Shown piece after piece: positions 7,514-16,589 of a stretch of DNA of 31,011 bases (position 1 is its first letter; the number at the start of each line of letters is the position of its first letter). The DNA comes from JBHHZI01 sp046757965. GTDB taxonomy: Bacteria; Acidobacteriota; Polarisedimenticolia; SMYD01. Where the stretch lies: NCBI GenBank assembly GCA_046757965.1, contig JBHHZI010000020.1:1-31011 (forward strand), read 5' to 3'. Below the pieces are notes generated by a model. It searched no databases and was not told where the DNA came from. It saw only the letters and a program-made list of their open reading frames with translations. The position numbers and the translations under genes are program-made.

Positions 7514-10500
7514 GTGCATCTGATCGATTTCTCGATCCGGCGGCCGGTCAGCGTCTTCATCTTCGCTGTGGCAGCGGTGGTGTTCGGTGCCGTGGCGTTC
7601 TCCCATCTTGCCACCGACCTCCTTCCGGACATCACCTACCCGTCCCTGACGGTTCGCACCAACTACGAGGGTGCCGCGCCCCTGGAGGTGGAGAGCCTCG
7701 TCACCCGTCCGGTCGAGAACGCCGTGGGCGTGGTCAACAACGTGTCACGCGTGCTGTCGAGTTCCCGGGCGGATGTCAGCGAGGTCACCCTGGAGTTCGG
7801 CTGGGGCACCAACATGGACCTCGCCGCCCTGGACGTGCGCGAACGACTCGACATGCTGGTCCTGCCCGCGGATGCGGACCGGCCGATCCTGCTGCGCTAC
7901 GACCCGTCTCTCGACCCCATCCTGCGCCTCGGGCTGCACGGCGAGGACGACCTCGTGCGCCTCCGTCTGGTGGCCGAGGAGCAGGTGAAACGAGCTCTGG
8001 AACGCATCGAGGGCGTCGCCGCCGCGGTGGTGAGCGGGGGGCTGGAGGAGGAGATCCAGGTCGAGCTGGACGAGCGGCGGATGGCGAGCCTGGGGCTGAC
8101 GGCCGACCAGGTCGTCGACCGGCTCACCGCCGAGAACATCAATCTCACCGGCGGCCGGCTGCGCGAGGGGCAGGCCGAGTTTCTGGTGCGCACGGTGAAC
8201 GAGTTCCTGCGCCCGGAGGACCTGCGGCAGGTCGTCGTCGACAGCTCATCGGGTGCCATCGTCCGGGTGGAGGACGTGGCCCGCGTGTTCCGGGGTCACA
8301 AGGATCGCGAGATCATCACGCGCATCGACGGCCAGGAGAATGTCGAGGTGGCCGTCTACAAGGAGGGGGGCACCAACACGGTCACGGTGTCGGATGCGGT
8401 GAAAGCCAGCCTCGATGACCTCGGCGGCCGTCTGGCGGAGATCGACCCCAGCCTGAAACTGACCGTGATCACCGACTCCGCTCGTTACATTCGCCGGTCC
8501 GTGGATGAGGTCGAACAGACCGCACTGTACGGCGGCGGCCTGGCAATTCTCGTCCTCTTCTTCTTTCTGCGCAGCTGGAAGACCACCCTGATCATCGGCA
8601 TTGCCATCCCGATCTCGCTGATCTCCACCTTTTTTCTGATGTATGCCTCGGGCATCTCGCTCAACATCATGTCGCTCGGTGGTCTCACCCTAGGCATCGG
8701 GCTGCTCGTGGATAACTCCATCGTGGTGCTCGAGTCGATCCAGCGCAGCCGCGACGACGGCCTCGACGATGAGCAGGCGGCGCGCCACGGCACCGGGCAG
8801 GTGGCCCGGGCGGTGATCGCAAGCACCTTGACCACGGTCTGCGTGTTCGTCCCGATTGTCTTCGTGGAGGGCATCGCCGGGCAGCTCTTCCGGGACCAGG
8901 CGCTGACGGTCACCTATTCCCTGCTGATCTCCCTGGTCGTCGCGGTGACGGTGATCCCGATGCTCGCCTCCCGGCGGCTCCCCACCCGGGCCGGGACCGA
9001 CGCGGCCGGTCCGGAGCCGCACGCGGCGGGGACCCGCTCGCGGCCCCGCCGCGTGCGGGACGCGCTGTCCCGGGTGGGGTTCGCCGCCACGGTCGGGGTG
9101 GCCCGGGGACTGCGCGGTGCCGCCTGGCTGGTCGAGCGCGGCCTTCGCGGCCTCCTGGCCCTGCCACTGGCCATCTTCAGTGCGTGGTTCTCCGCCGTCG
9201 GCAGGACGTACAACCATCTCCTCAAGCGCGTTCTGGCTCATCCCCTGCTGACCGTGGCGGCCGCCATCGCGCTCCTGGCTGCCAGTCTCGGGGTGTATCC
9301 AGGACTGGGGCAGGAGCTGGTGCCCGAGCTGATCCAGGGAGAGTTCTTCGTCAACATCACACTGCCCCCGGGAACCCGTCTCGATGTCACCCAGCGACGG
9401 ATAGACGCTCTCGGCCGCTTCGCCGGTGGCATGGAGGGCGTGCAGACCGTCTACTCCATCGCCGGCACGTCGAACGAACAGGGTGGCGTGGCCGGAGAGC
9501 TGCGGGAGAACATCGGTCAGCTCACGGTGACCCTTGCCCCACCCATCTCCCGCGCACGGGAGGAGCACCTCATGGCTCGCCTGCGGGATCGCCTGGCGGA
9601 AGAGACGGCGATGACCTGGCGTTTCGGCCGCCCGTCCTACTTCAGCTTCAGGACGCCGGTAGAGGTGGAGATCCGCGGGTACAATCTCAACCTGCTGCAG
9701 CGTCTCGCCGCCGATCTCGTGACTCGCATGCAATCGATCCCGGGCCTCACCGACGTCAAGTCGTCCACCGAGGGCGGCAACCCCGAGTTGCAGATCCGGT
9801 TCGACCGGCCGCGTCTGGCGAGTCTCGGGCTGACCCTCGGCGCCGTGGCCGCGGTGGTGCGCGGCAAGATCCAGGGCACCATCGCCACCGACATCCAGCG
9901 CCAGGATCGAAGCGTGGATATCCGGCTCCGGGCCGGCGAGAAATTTCGGGACAGCGTCGCCGATCTGCGCCGTTTGACGGTTCACCAGGAGGGCACGACC
10001 GCCATCCCGCTGTCGGCCGTCGCCGATGTGCGCGAGGTGGAAGGTCCCGCCGAGATTCGTCGCGCCGACGGCAGCCGCGTTGCGGTGATCACGGCGAATC
10101 TGTCCGGACGCGATCTGGCCGCGGTCTCCGCCGATATCGGCGAAACCCTGTCCCGGATCAGCATGCCCGCCGGCTTCGATTACCAGATAGGGGGACAGCG
10201 CCAGGAGATGGAGACGTCGTTCACGAGCATGCGCCTTGCCCTGTCCCTGGCCATCTTCATGGTCTATCTCGTGATGGCCTCTCAGTTCGAGTCACTCATC
10301 CATCCGCTTGTCATCCTCTTCTCCGTGCCATTCGCAGCCATCGGCATGCTGTCGACCCTGTGGTTGTTCTCGGTACCGATCAGCATCGTGGCCCTCATCG
10401 GCGCGATCCTGCTGGCCGGCATCGTCGTCAACAACGCGATCATCCTTGTCGACTACACCAATACACTGCGCCGCTCGGGCATGGCGAAGGTCGAAGCTCT

Positions 10501-10711
10501 CGAGCAGGCCGGAAGGGTTCGCCTGCGACCGATCTTCATGACCACGGCCACCACAGTGCTGGGGTTGCTGCCCATGGCCATCGGCCTGGGCGCAGGGAGC
10601 GAGCTGCGCCGCCCGATGGCGCTTGTCGTCATCGGAGGCCTCCTGACCTCGACGTTGCTGACCTTGCTGATCATTCCCGCGGTTTACAGCCTCGTGGACC
10701 GCCGGCGCTGA
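7514..10711 (+). CDS. Second RND efflux permease (AcrB/HAE1 family)
   Basis: A full-length 1065-aa RND transporter, second in the operon. The N-terminus LIDFSIRRPVSVFIFAVAAVVFGAVAF is the usual first membrane helix. TM4 reads GIGLLVDNSIVVLESI (single Asp then Asn, as in the first permease) and the TM10 region reads AGIVVNNAIILVDYTNTLR. An Arg/Ala-rich insertion of about 70 residues sits near residues 480-560, between the two halves, and seems long for the family. I chose the GTG at 7514 because GGTGAG (7502-7507) precedes it at good spacing. A GTG at 7478 would overlap the fusion protein and has no ribosome site. The permeases could form separate pumps or, as with MdtB and MdtC, a mixed trimer. 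No TolC-like gene follows. Confidence 0.9.
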   Translation: MHLIDFSIRRPVSVFIFAVAAVVFGAVAFSHLATDLLPDITYPSLTVRTNYEGAAPLEVESLVTRPVENAVGVVNNVSRVLSSSRADVSEVTLEFGWGTNMDLAALDVRERLDMLVLPADADRPILLRYDPSLDPILRLGLHGEDDLVRLRLVAEEQVKRALERIEGVAAAVVSGGLEEEIQVELDERRMASLGLTADQVVDRLTAENINLTGGRLREGQAEFLVRTVNEFLRPEDLRQVVVDSSSGAIVRVEDVARVFRGHKDREIITRIDGQENVEVAVYKEGGTNTVTVSDAVKASLDDLGGRLAEIDPSLKLTVITDSARYIRRSVDEVEQTALYGGGLAILVLFFFLRSWKTTLIIGIAIPISLISTFFLMYASGISLNIMSLGGLTLGIGLLVDNSIVVLESIQRSRDDGLDDEQAARHGTGQVARAVIASTLTTVCVFVPIVFVEGIAGQLFRDQALTVTYSLLISLVVAVTVIPMLASRRLPTRAGTDAAGPEPHAAGTRSRPRRVRDALSRVGFAATVGVARGLRGAAWLVERGLRGLLALPLAIFSAWFSAVGRTYNHLLKRVLAHPLLTVAAAIALLAASLGVYPGLGQELVPELIQGEFFVNITLPPGTRLDVTQRRIDALGRFAGGMEGVQTVYSIAGTSNEQGGVAGELRENIGQLTVTLAPPISRAREEHLMARLRDRLAEETAMTWRFGRPSYFSFRTPVEVEIRGYNLNLLQRLAADLVTRMQSIPGLTDVKSSTEGGNPELQIRFDRPRLASLGLTLGAVAAVVRGKIQGTIATDIQRQDRSVDIRLRAGEKFRDSVADLRRLTVHQEGTTAIPLSAVADVREVEGPAEIRRADGSRVAVITANLSGRDLAAVSADIGETLSRISMPAGFDYQIGGQRQEMETSFTSMRLALSLAIFMVYLVMASQFESLIHPLVILFSVPFAAIGMLSTLWLFSVPISIVALIGAILLAGIVVNNAIILVDYTNTLRRSGMAKVEALEQAGRVRLRPIFMTTATTVLGLLPMAIGLGAGSELRRPMALVVIGGLLTSTLLTLLIIPAVYSLVDRRR

Positions 10712-10718
10712 CCGGACC

Positions 10719-10735
10719 GTGAGACCTCGTCTCAC
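10719..10735 (+). terminator. Short hairpin after the efflux operon
   Basis: GTGAGAC and GTCTCAC form a perfect 7-bp stem with a 3-nt loop, 7 nt after the permease stop. No T-tract follows, so it may be an attenuator or mRNA-end stabiliser rather than a true intrinsic terminator. Confidence 0.35.
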
Positions 10736-10865
10736 CGGCCTGGCGACACACCCCGAACCGGGGCTCGAGGCGCCGTGTCTCCACCGGGCCGCCGGCCGGT
10801 CCGACCTCCCGGATCGTGACCCCGCACGCTTTGCGGACCGGATACGGACCCTGCCCGGAACCATC

Positions 10866-11804
10866 GTGAAGGTCGGCCTGGTATTCATCCTCGCCGTCAT
10901 CGGTGGGCCCGCCATCGCGTGGGGGCCCGAGGGGCACCTGGTGGTCTGCGACCTGGCCTGGGACGCCGCCTCACCCGAGACACGTCAGGCGATCGATGAG
11001 CTGCTCGGCGGTGGAGGACGCGAGGAGTTCGTCGACAGCTGTCTCTGGGCGGATATCGTCAAGCATGACCGCTCGCATGGGTGGTCACGGCCGTGGCACT
11101 TCATCAATGTCCACGATGATGCGACAACGATCGACATGAGTCGCGACTGTCCGGCCGCGGGCTGCGCCGTCAGCGCCATCGTGCAGATGGTCGGCCTCCT
11201 GCGGGGCGGTCCGGCGGATGCACGCGTGTCGAGGTCGGATGCCCTGCGCTACCTGACACACATCGTCGGCGACCTGCACCAGCCGCTCCATGCCGGGCGG
11301 GCCCGAGATCTGGACGGCAACACCATCCGGGTCACGCTCCTGGGGGAGGCGACCACGCTGCACCGGGCCTGGGACAGCGGCCTCCTGCGTCAACTCGCCC
11401 CGGACTGGCGCCGTCTCGCCCGGCACCTGCGGTCGTGGCGGCCTCCCACGGGCGACATCACGCTGGATCCGCTGGTCTGGGCCGCCGGATCGCACACGCT
11501 GGCCATCGACGAAGCCTATCCACCGGCGGCGGACGGACATCTCGACCGCGATGACGTCAAGGTCACGCGGCCGATCCTCGAGGCCCGTCTGGCCCTGGCA
11601 GGCGCCCGACTTGCCGCTCTCCTGGACCGCGTCCTGATCGATCCCGACACATCCGAGCCACCGTTCTGGGTGGGGAGTCGCCACGGCACCGTGTTCCACC
11701 ATCCCCGCTGCCGGGACGCGGCGGCCATCGCGCCGCCCAATCTGATCGTGTTCTCGCCCCGCCCGAAAGCTCGTCGGTTGCACCGCGGCTGCCCGCGGCG
11801 CTGA
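10866..11804 (+). CDS. Exported S1/P1-type zinc nuclease with Ada-like zinc-binding C-terminal tail
   Basis: A 312-aa secreted nuclease that would cut single-stranded DNA/RNA and release 5' nucleotides. The GTG at 10866 gives an 18-residue signal peptide (KVGLVFILAVIGGPAIA) that cuts before Trp, which must be mature residue 1 in this family. Counted from that Trp, the zinc ligands fall at W1, H6, D45, H60, H114, D118, H124, H148 and D152, nearly identical to nuclease P1. Upstream in-frame starts would bury the signal. The last 46 residues (267-312, from FWVGSRHGTVFHHPRC) resemble the small Ada-type zinc-binding domain found at the end of some secreted nucleases. Its final CxxC is incomplete: C309 is present and the partner is replaced by Arg just before the stop. 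It sits downstream of the efflux operon, probably as its own unit. Confidence 0.85.
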   Translation: MKVGLVFILAVIGGPAIAWGPEGHLVVCDLAWDAASPETRQAIDELLGGGGREEFVDSCLWADIVKHDRSHGWSRPWHFINVHDDATTIDMSRDCPAAGCAVSAIVQMVGLLRGGPADARVSRSDALRYLTHIVGDLHQPLHAGRARDLDGNTIRVTLLGEATTLHRAWDSGLLRQLAPDWRRLARHLRSWRPPTGDITLDPLVWAAGSHTLAIDEAYPPAADGHLDRDDVKVTRPILEARLALAGARLAALLDRVLIDPDTSEPPFWVGSRHGTVFHHPRCRDAAAIAPPNLIVFSPRPKARRLHRGCPRR

Positions 11805-11831
11805 TCTCGCTCCACGTGCAGGTCGAGGCGA

Positions 11832-12752
11832 CTACCGGATGGGGTTCTTGTACATCGTGATCTCGTTGCCGGCGTCGTTGTGGACCACCTCGTCCATGAA
11901 CAGACTGATCAGAAACAGTCCCCGGCCGCCAACCCGCGCGACATGTGTGCTGTCTCGCGGGTCCGGCAATGATGCAGGCTCGAATCCTGGCCCCTCGTCT
12001 CGCACGGTGTAGGCCGCGCCGGATCGAGAAACCCGGGCAATCAGCGTCACACGACGGTTGCAGTACGGCTCCATGCCCCGGCGCTGCTCCACCAGTTCCT
12101 TCCAGCCGCCGTCGGCTGTCTCTCGCAAGCCCGACGCGATCTCGAGATTGCCGTGGCAGATCGCATTGGACAGGGCCTCGCTCAGCGCGATGGTCAGACG
12201 GATCCTCTCGTTCTCGTCGCACTGCATCACCTGGGCGTGATCGGCGCCGAGGTGTTCGATGATCGCCGGCACGGCCAGCAGGTCGTTCTGGAGCACGTAG
12301 TGATGTTCCGACTCGACGAGGCAGCGGCGGACCTGTCGACTCTTGCGATCGCAGGAGACCACTTCGAGAATCTGCTCGAGAGTCCGGATCAGGTTCGACT
12401 GCAGGCTCTTCTTCGGCACATAGCTCACCGCCCCCTTCTGCAGAGCGCGGAGAGCAACCTCCTCGTTGCCGAAGGCCGTCATCAGGATCACCGGGAGAGA
12501 CGAGAATTCACGACGGAGACGCTGCACGAGTTCGATGCCATCCATGCGCGGCATCTGCAGATCGGTGAGCACCAGGTCAGGCAGATTCTCCCCTTCGCGG
12601 AGGGACACCAGGGCGCTGGCCCCGTTGTCTGCGACGCGCACCGACACGTCGAACCAGGCTGTCTTCAGGATACTCTCGATGAGGTGCACGTCGAGCGGAT
12701 TGTCATCGACGATGAGAACCTCGGGGCACGGGTCTGGCGGCGTCCTGATCAT
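11832..12752 (-). CDS. Response regulator with RsbW-like HATPase output domain
   Basis: A 306-aa protein. Residues 10-130 are a receiver domain with the acidic pair D16/D17, phosphoacceptor D64 (LVLTDLQMPRMDG), T92 and K114. Residues about 165-300 form a HATPase_c_2 domain like the anti-sigma kinases RsbW/SpoIIAB: an N-box (EALSNAICHGN), VRDEGPGFEP and GGRGLFLISLFMDEV. In that family the domain binds or phosphorylates an anti-sigma antagonist, so phosphorylation here probably controls a partner-switching step. The PP2C phosphatase often found between the two domains is missing. Its ATG overlaps the kinase stop by 4 nt (ATGA), which indicates strong coupling. Confidence 0.85.
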   Translation of the reverse strand: MIRTPPDPCPEVLIVDDNPLDVHLIESILKTAWFDVSVRVADNGASALVSLREGENLPDLVLTDLQMPRMDGIELVQRLRREFSSLPVILMTAFGNEEVALRALQKGAVSYVPKKSLQSNLIRTLEQILEVVSCDRKSRQVRRCLVESEHHYVLQNDLLAVPAIIEHLGADHAQVMQCDENERIRLTIALSEALSNAICHGNLEIASGLRETADGGWKELVEQRRGMEPYCNRRVTLIARVSRSGAAYTVRDEGPGFEPASLPDPRDSTHVARVGGRGLFLISLFMDEVVHNDAGNEITMYKNPIR

Positions 12753-13999
12753 GGCGCCCGGTGCGGATCCGGCAACGTGAACAGAAAATTCGCGCCCTCG
12801 CCGGGCGCGGACTCGACCCGGATGCTGCCGCCGTGCCGTGCCACGATCTTCTGGCAGATGGCCAGACCGATCCCCGTGCCGGGATAGACCCCCCGGCCGT
12901 GGAGGCGAGTGAACGCGCCGAAGATGCGGTCGGCGTCCGCCGCCGCGATACCGATCCCGTGGTCCTGCACCGAGAACACCCACTCCCGTGACCCGCGGCG
13001 CGCGGAGATGTGCGCCCGCGGCGGCTCATCATCGTGAAACTTGAGGGCATTGCTGATGAGATTCTGGAAAAGCTGCGCCAGTTGACGCGAATCCCCGACA
13101 ACGTCCGGCAGGGGATCCCGGGTCACCTTCCCCTGGCAGGACCGGATGCGCAGGTCCATGTCGCGCAGGATCCGATCCACGAGCCGTTCACAGGCCACGG
13201 TCTCCCGGACCGGTTTCCCGGCACCCACGCGAGCCAGGGTCAGGAGATCCCGGACCAGCACCTCCATCCGTTCCGCGCCCACCGTGAGCGCGTGCAGGTA
13301 GCCGGCGGAGATCGGATCCAGGTCGCCGCCGATCCGCTGGCCAAGCAGTTCGGCGTACGACGCGATGTTGCGGAGCGGCTCCTGGAGATCGTGAGACGCC
13401 ACGTAGGCATACTGTTCCAGATCGGCATTCGAACGGGCCAGCTCACCTGTCCGGCGGGCCAGGGCAGCCTGGGCACGCATCTGCGCCGTCACGTCCCGGA
13501 AGACCACGACACCGCCCCGCCTTCTCCCGTCACGATCCTCGAGCGGGCGTGCATTGACACTCACCCACAGTCCTTCCGGGGCCCGCGCATGCCGCACGAA
13601 GATGCTGCATTCCTCCACCGATTCCCCTCGCATGGCGCGGACGAGCGGATTCTGGTCAACGGGAATCGGCGTCACCTGGTCCGGCTGGTACAGCCCGTAC
13701 TGCTCATGCCACCGTTCGGGGCCGCCCTCCTGCGGACCGACATGCATGATGCGCTCGGCGGCCGGGTTGAAGTGCAGGAACCGGCCGTTCTCATCGGCCA
13801 CCACGACGCCATCGCTCATGCTTGCCAGGACCGAGGCAAGAATATCACCACCGTCCTGGCATCCGGTTCCGGACGGCTGCGGAATCTCTTCGGTCGTCTC
13901 GTCAGACACCGGTCCCACATCTGATGCACCGCCGCCCAGGGGATGGCGGGCACCATTGGCGGCGGGAGGTGGGCTTCCTGTCACTCTGTTGCCTGTCAT
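12749..13999 (-). CDS. PAS-domain sensor histidine kinase
   Basis: A 416-aa soluble kinase with no membrane helix. After a Gly/Pro-rich start, a PAS domain covers about 51-172 (DILASVLASMSDGVVVADENG to VVVFRDVTAQMRAQ). A HisKA helix pair follows with H203 in YVASHDLQEPLRNI, the sequence type seen in phytochrome-like kinases. The HATPase domain runs from about 300 to 412 with its N-box (QNLISNALKFHDD), DHGIGI and GTGIGLAICQKIV. It should phosphorylate the receiver encoded by the overlapping next gene. The PAS domain lacks an obvious cofactor signature, so the signal is unknown. The start at 13999 has no strong ribosome site, and a few codons either way are possible. Confidence 0.87.
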   Translation of the reverse strand: MTGNRVTGSPPPAANGARHPLGGGASDVGPVSDETTEEIPQPSGTGCQDGGDILASVLASMSDGVVVADENGRFLHFNPAAERIMHVGPQEGGPERWHEQYGLYQPDQVTPIPVDQNPLVRAMRGESVEECSIFVRHARAPEGLWVSVNARPLEDRDGRRRGGVVVFRDVTAQMRAQAALARRTGELARSNADLEQYAYVASHDLQEPLRNIASYAELLGQRIGGDLDPISAGYLHALTVGAERMEVLVRDLLTLARVGAGKPVRETVACERLVDRILRDMDLRIRSCQGKVTRDPLPDVVGDSRQLAQLFQNLISNALKFHDDEPPRAHISARRGSREWVFSVQDHGIGIAAADADRIFGAFTRLHGRGVYPGTGIGLAICQKIVARHGGSIRVESAPGEGANFLFTLPDPHRAP

Positions 14000-14064
14000 C
14001 GCGGCACCACGGGCCGGAACCGGCCGGCCAGAGGGGCACGGCCGGAGCAGGTCTGCATGGTCCG

Positions 14065-14093
14065 ATTCTCGCCGCGAAACGACCCGAAGTCAA
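14065..14093 (-). promoter_or_regulatory. Probable sigma-70 promoter of the two-component operon
   Basis: On the minus strand TTGACT (14093-14088), a 17-bp spacer, then GAGAAT (14070-14065). It would start transcription about 60 nt before the kinase gene and lies in the 231-nt gap behind the peptidase gene. Confidence 0.45.
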
Positions 14094-14230
14094 CCATTTA
14101 CCGCCACCAGCCGCCGGCCGGCCCGGATCGCCGGCCGGCATGGCTCGGACCCGCGCTGACGGCATCTCAGCAGCGATGGGGTCGGGAGGTGGCGGCGCGT
14201 CGATTGCCGCCTCCGGCGATCACGAGGCGG

Positions 14231-16480
14231 TCACCTTGCGGCGAGATGACGCTCGAAGAAATCCGTCATCCGGCGGTAGAAATGCCGTGAGGAATCCTGC
14301 CGGAATCCGTGCTTCTCGCGCGGGTAGATGGCATCCTCGTGGAGCACGCCCGCCTCGACGAACTTGCGAATCATCACCAGCGTGTTCTGCGGGTGGACAT
14401 TGTCGTCCGCCGTGCCGTGCACGATCAGCAGGCGGTCCTTCAGATTCGCGGCATACGAGACGGCCGAGGAGAGATCGTACCCTTCCGGATCGTCCTGAGG
14501 CCGGTCGAGGTATCGCTCGGTCCAGATCGAATCGTACAGCCGCCAGTCGGTGACCGGCGCACCGGCGACGCCCGCCCGCCAGACGCCTGGCCGGTTCAGC
14601 AGACAGTACAGCGTGTTCGACCCGCCACCTGACCATCCCCAGAGTCCGATCCGTGCGGGGTCCACGAAGGATTGCTCGGTCAGATACTCGACGCCGGCGA
14701 GCTGCGCCTGCAGGTTCAGCTCGCCAAAGCGCCGGTAGGCCTTGTCCTCGCCGTCCTTGCCGAAGAAGATCGACGTCGGGTTGTCCACGCTGAAGATCAC
14801 GTAGCCGGACTGGGCCATCTTCTTGTGCCACAGGTTGCGCCCGCCATCCCATCGGTTCAGCACCACCTGCGACGCTGGACATCCATAGTGGTACATGATG
14901 ACCGGCAGGCGCTGCCCGGTGCCGGCGCCGATGGGGCGAAGGATCCGGGCCGGCAGACGCATGCCTCCGGGCCCATCGATGGTGAGGAATTCCCAGCGAG
15001 GGAGGTCCGCCGCCTCGTAGGGCGGTTCGGGAGCCGGAAGCGGCACCGGCCGATCAAGGACTCCCCCGCGAACCACTCGCCTCGGCGGGGTGTCCGCATC
15101 GGAGAAGGTGTGCAGCCAGAGACCGGTTCCAGGCGCCACGAGCGCCGTGTTCCAGCCCGGTCGGGCGCTCAGAGGCTTGACCGATCCCAGTGTGCGTGAC
15201 AGCGGCACCCTGAAAACCTGACGATCGGTGGCACCCCACGAATCGGTTGAAAACGCCGTCACCGTGATCTCACCGGCATCCTCATCGACATCATCCAGCG
15301 ACGTCACCGCCCAGTTTTCGGGCGTCAGCCGGCGTCCGCGGCGACCATCCGCGCCATACAGGAACAGGGCGCGCCAGCCGAGCCGGTCCGACCCCCAGAT
15401 GAAACGTCCGTCGTCGAGAAAGGCGAAATCGTTGCCCAGATTCACCCACGTCGGCCAGCTTTCCGTGAGAACGGAGGGACAGTGACCGTCACGTGGTCCG
15501 CACAGAAGCAGCTCGAGTCGATCCTGTTCGCGGTTCAATCTCTGGATGGCCAGTGCCTTGCCGTCTGGACGCCAGGCCACCCGGGCCAGGTAACTCCCTG
15601 GATCGCCGGTCTGCATCCAGATCGTCTTCCCGTCGGGCACCGAGAGCACGCCGACCTGCACGACGGGGTTCGCCTCACCCGCCTTCGGGTACGGCTGCCA
15701 GGTGACCTCGGGGTACTGCGGCATGGCGTTGACCAGGGCGTAACGGCGCACCGGCGTGTCATCGAAATGATAGAACGCGATCTGCTTGCCATCGGGGCTC
15801 CACCAGAACCCGGTCGAACGACGGCCCCAGATCTCTTCCCAGTAGACCCAGTCGGTCTCTCCGTTGAGGGACTCGTCAGCAATACCGCCGTGAGTCAGGG
15901 CAGCCTCGGCGCCGGACGCCAGATCGATGAAATGAAGATCGTGATCGCGGACGAACGCCACGGCGGTGCCGGGCGGGGAGAACTTCGGATCGGTCTCGGC
16001 GGACTCCGTCGCGGTGAGCCGGCGCACGCCGGCCCGGGCCAGGTCGACCAGGAACAGGTCACCTGACGCCTCGATCAGCACGTCCTTGCCCGATGGCGAC
16101 CAGTGGAAGGCGCTCATGGACTCGATCGCCGGCTGCGGTGACGCGGGCACGCCGCCGGCGGCGTCCTCGGACTCGGTGTCGCCGGGTGTCGGTTCGCTCG
16201 GGATCAGATCGCCGGCTGCCAGAAGGCGCCGGGTGTGACCCAGCACCGGATCCAGGATCCACAGCGCCTGTCCCTGCCCGTCGTCGCGCAGATAGGCGAG
16301 CCGGGTGCCGTCCGGACTCCAGTGAAATGCCTTCGGGGCCTGGCTCTTCCCTTCCGGCACGATATCGGTGAACAGGATCTCCCGGCGCTGGGCCGCCTGT
16401 GACCGACCCGGGAACGGCAACACGGCCTGTGCCAGGAGCAGACAGAGACTCACCTGAAGAAATCGTTTCCTGTGCGCCAT
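14231..16480 (-). CDS. Exported S9B dipeptidyl-peptidase-IV-like serine peptidase
   Basis: A 749-aa enzyme that would remove N-terminal dipeptides from peptides outside the cytoplasm. Residues 1-30 form a signal peptide (FLQVSLCLLLAQAVLPFPGRSQA). A beta-propeller with repeated WSPDG blades follows to about residue 500. It contains the double-Glu segment WVYWEEIWGR (E215, E216), which anchors the substrate amino terminus in this subfamily and separates it from prolyl oligopeptidases. The C-terminal alpha/beta hydrolase holds S617 (GWSGGG), D692 (HGTADDNVH) and H724 (EKHGF). The start at 16480 follows GGAGGGGAG at good spacing. It lies 109 nt after the transglutaminase-like gene on the same strand, so it may share a transcript. 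Confidence 0.9.
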   Translation of the reverse strand: MAHRKRFLQVSLCLLLAQAVLPFPGRSQAAQRREILFTDIVPEGKSQAPKAFHWSPDGTRLAYLRDDGQGQALWILDPVLGHTRRLLAAGDLIPSEPTPGDTESEDAAGGVPASPQPAIESMSAFHWSPSGKDVLIEASGDLFLVDLARAGVRRLTATESAETDPKFSPPGTAVAFVRDHDLHFIDLASGAEAALTHGGIADESLNGETDWVYWEEIWGRRSTGFWWSPDGKQIAFYHFDDTPVRRYALVNAMPQYPEVTWQPYPKAGEANPVVQVGVLSVPDGKTIWMQTGDPGSYLARVAWRPDGKALAIQRLNREQDRLELLLCGPRDGHCPSVLTESWPTWVNLGNDFAFLDDGRFIWGSDRLGWRALFLYGADGRRGRRLTPENWAVTSLDDVDEDAGEITVTAFSTDSWGATDRQVFRVPLSRTLGSVKPLSARPGWNTALVAPGTGLWLHTFSDADTPPRRVVRGGVLDRPVPLPAPEPPYEAADLPRWEFLTIDGPGGMRLPARILRPIGAGTGQRLPVIMYHYGCPASQVVLNRWDGGRNLWHKKMAQSGYVIFSVDNPTSIFFGKDGEDKAYRRFGELNLQAQLAGVEYLTEQSFVDPARIGLWGWSGGGSNTLYCLLNRPGVWRAGVAGAPVTDWRLYDSIWTERYLDRPQDDPEGYDLSSAVSYAANLKDRLLIVHGTADDNVHPQNTLVMIRKFVEAGVLHEDAIYPREKHGFRQDSSRHFYRRMTDFFERHLAAR

Positions 16481-16589
16481 GACAGGCTCCCCTCCGTGGA
16501 CAGGTCCGGCCATCGCCGGGCGGGGTGATGATCGACCGCTCACCATACCATCTCGTGGCTCGCCCGGCCGGGGCCGGCCGTCGCCTCCA

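Noticed and set aside
11802..11804. TGA ending the S1/P1 nuclease as a second selenocysteine supplying the missing zinc-tail ligand
   Set aside because: The spacing would be CxxxU instead of CxxC, no suitable hairpin follows, and the frame runs into the convergent gene.
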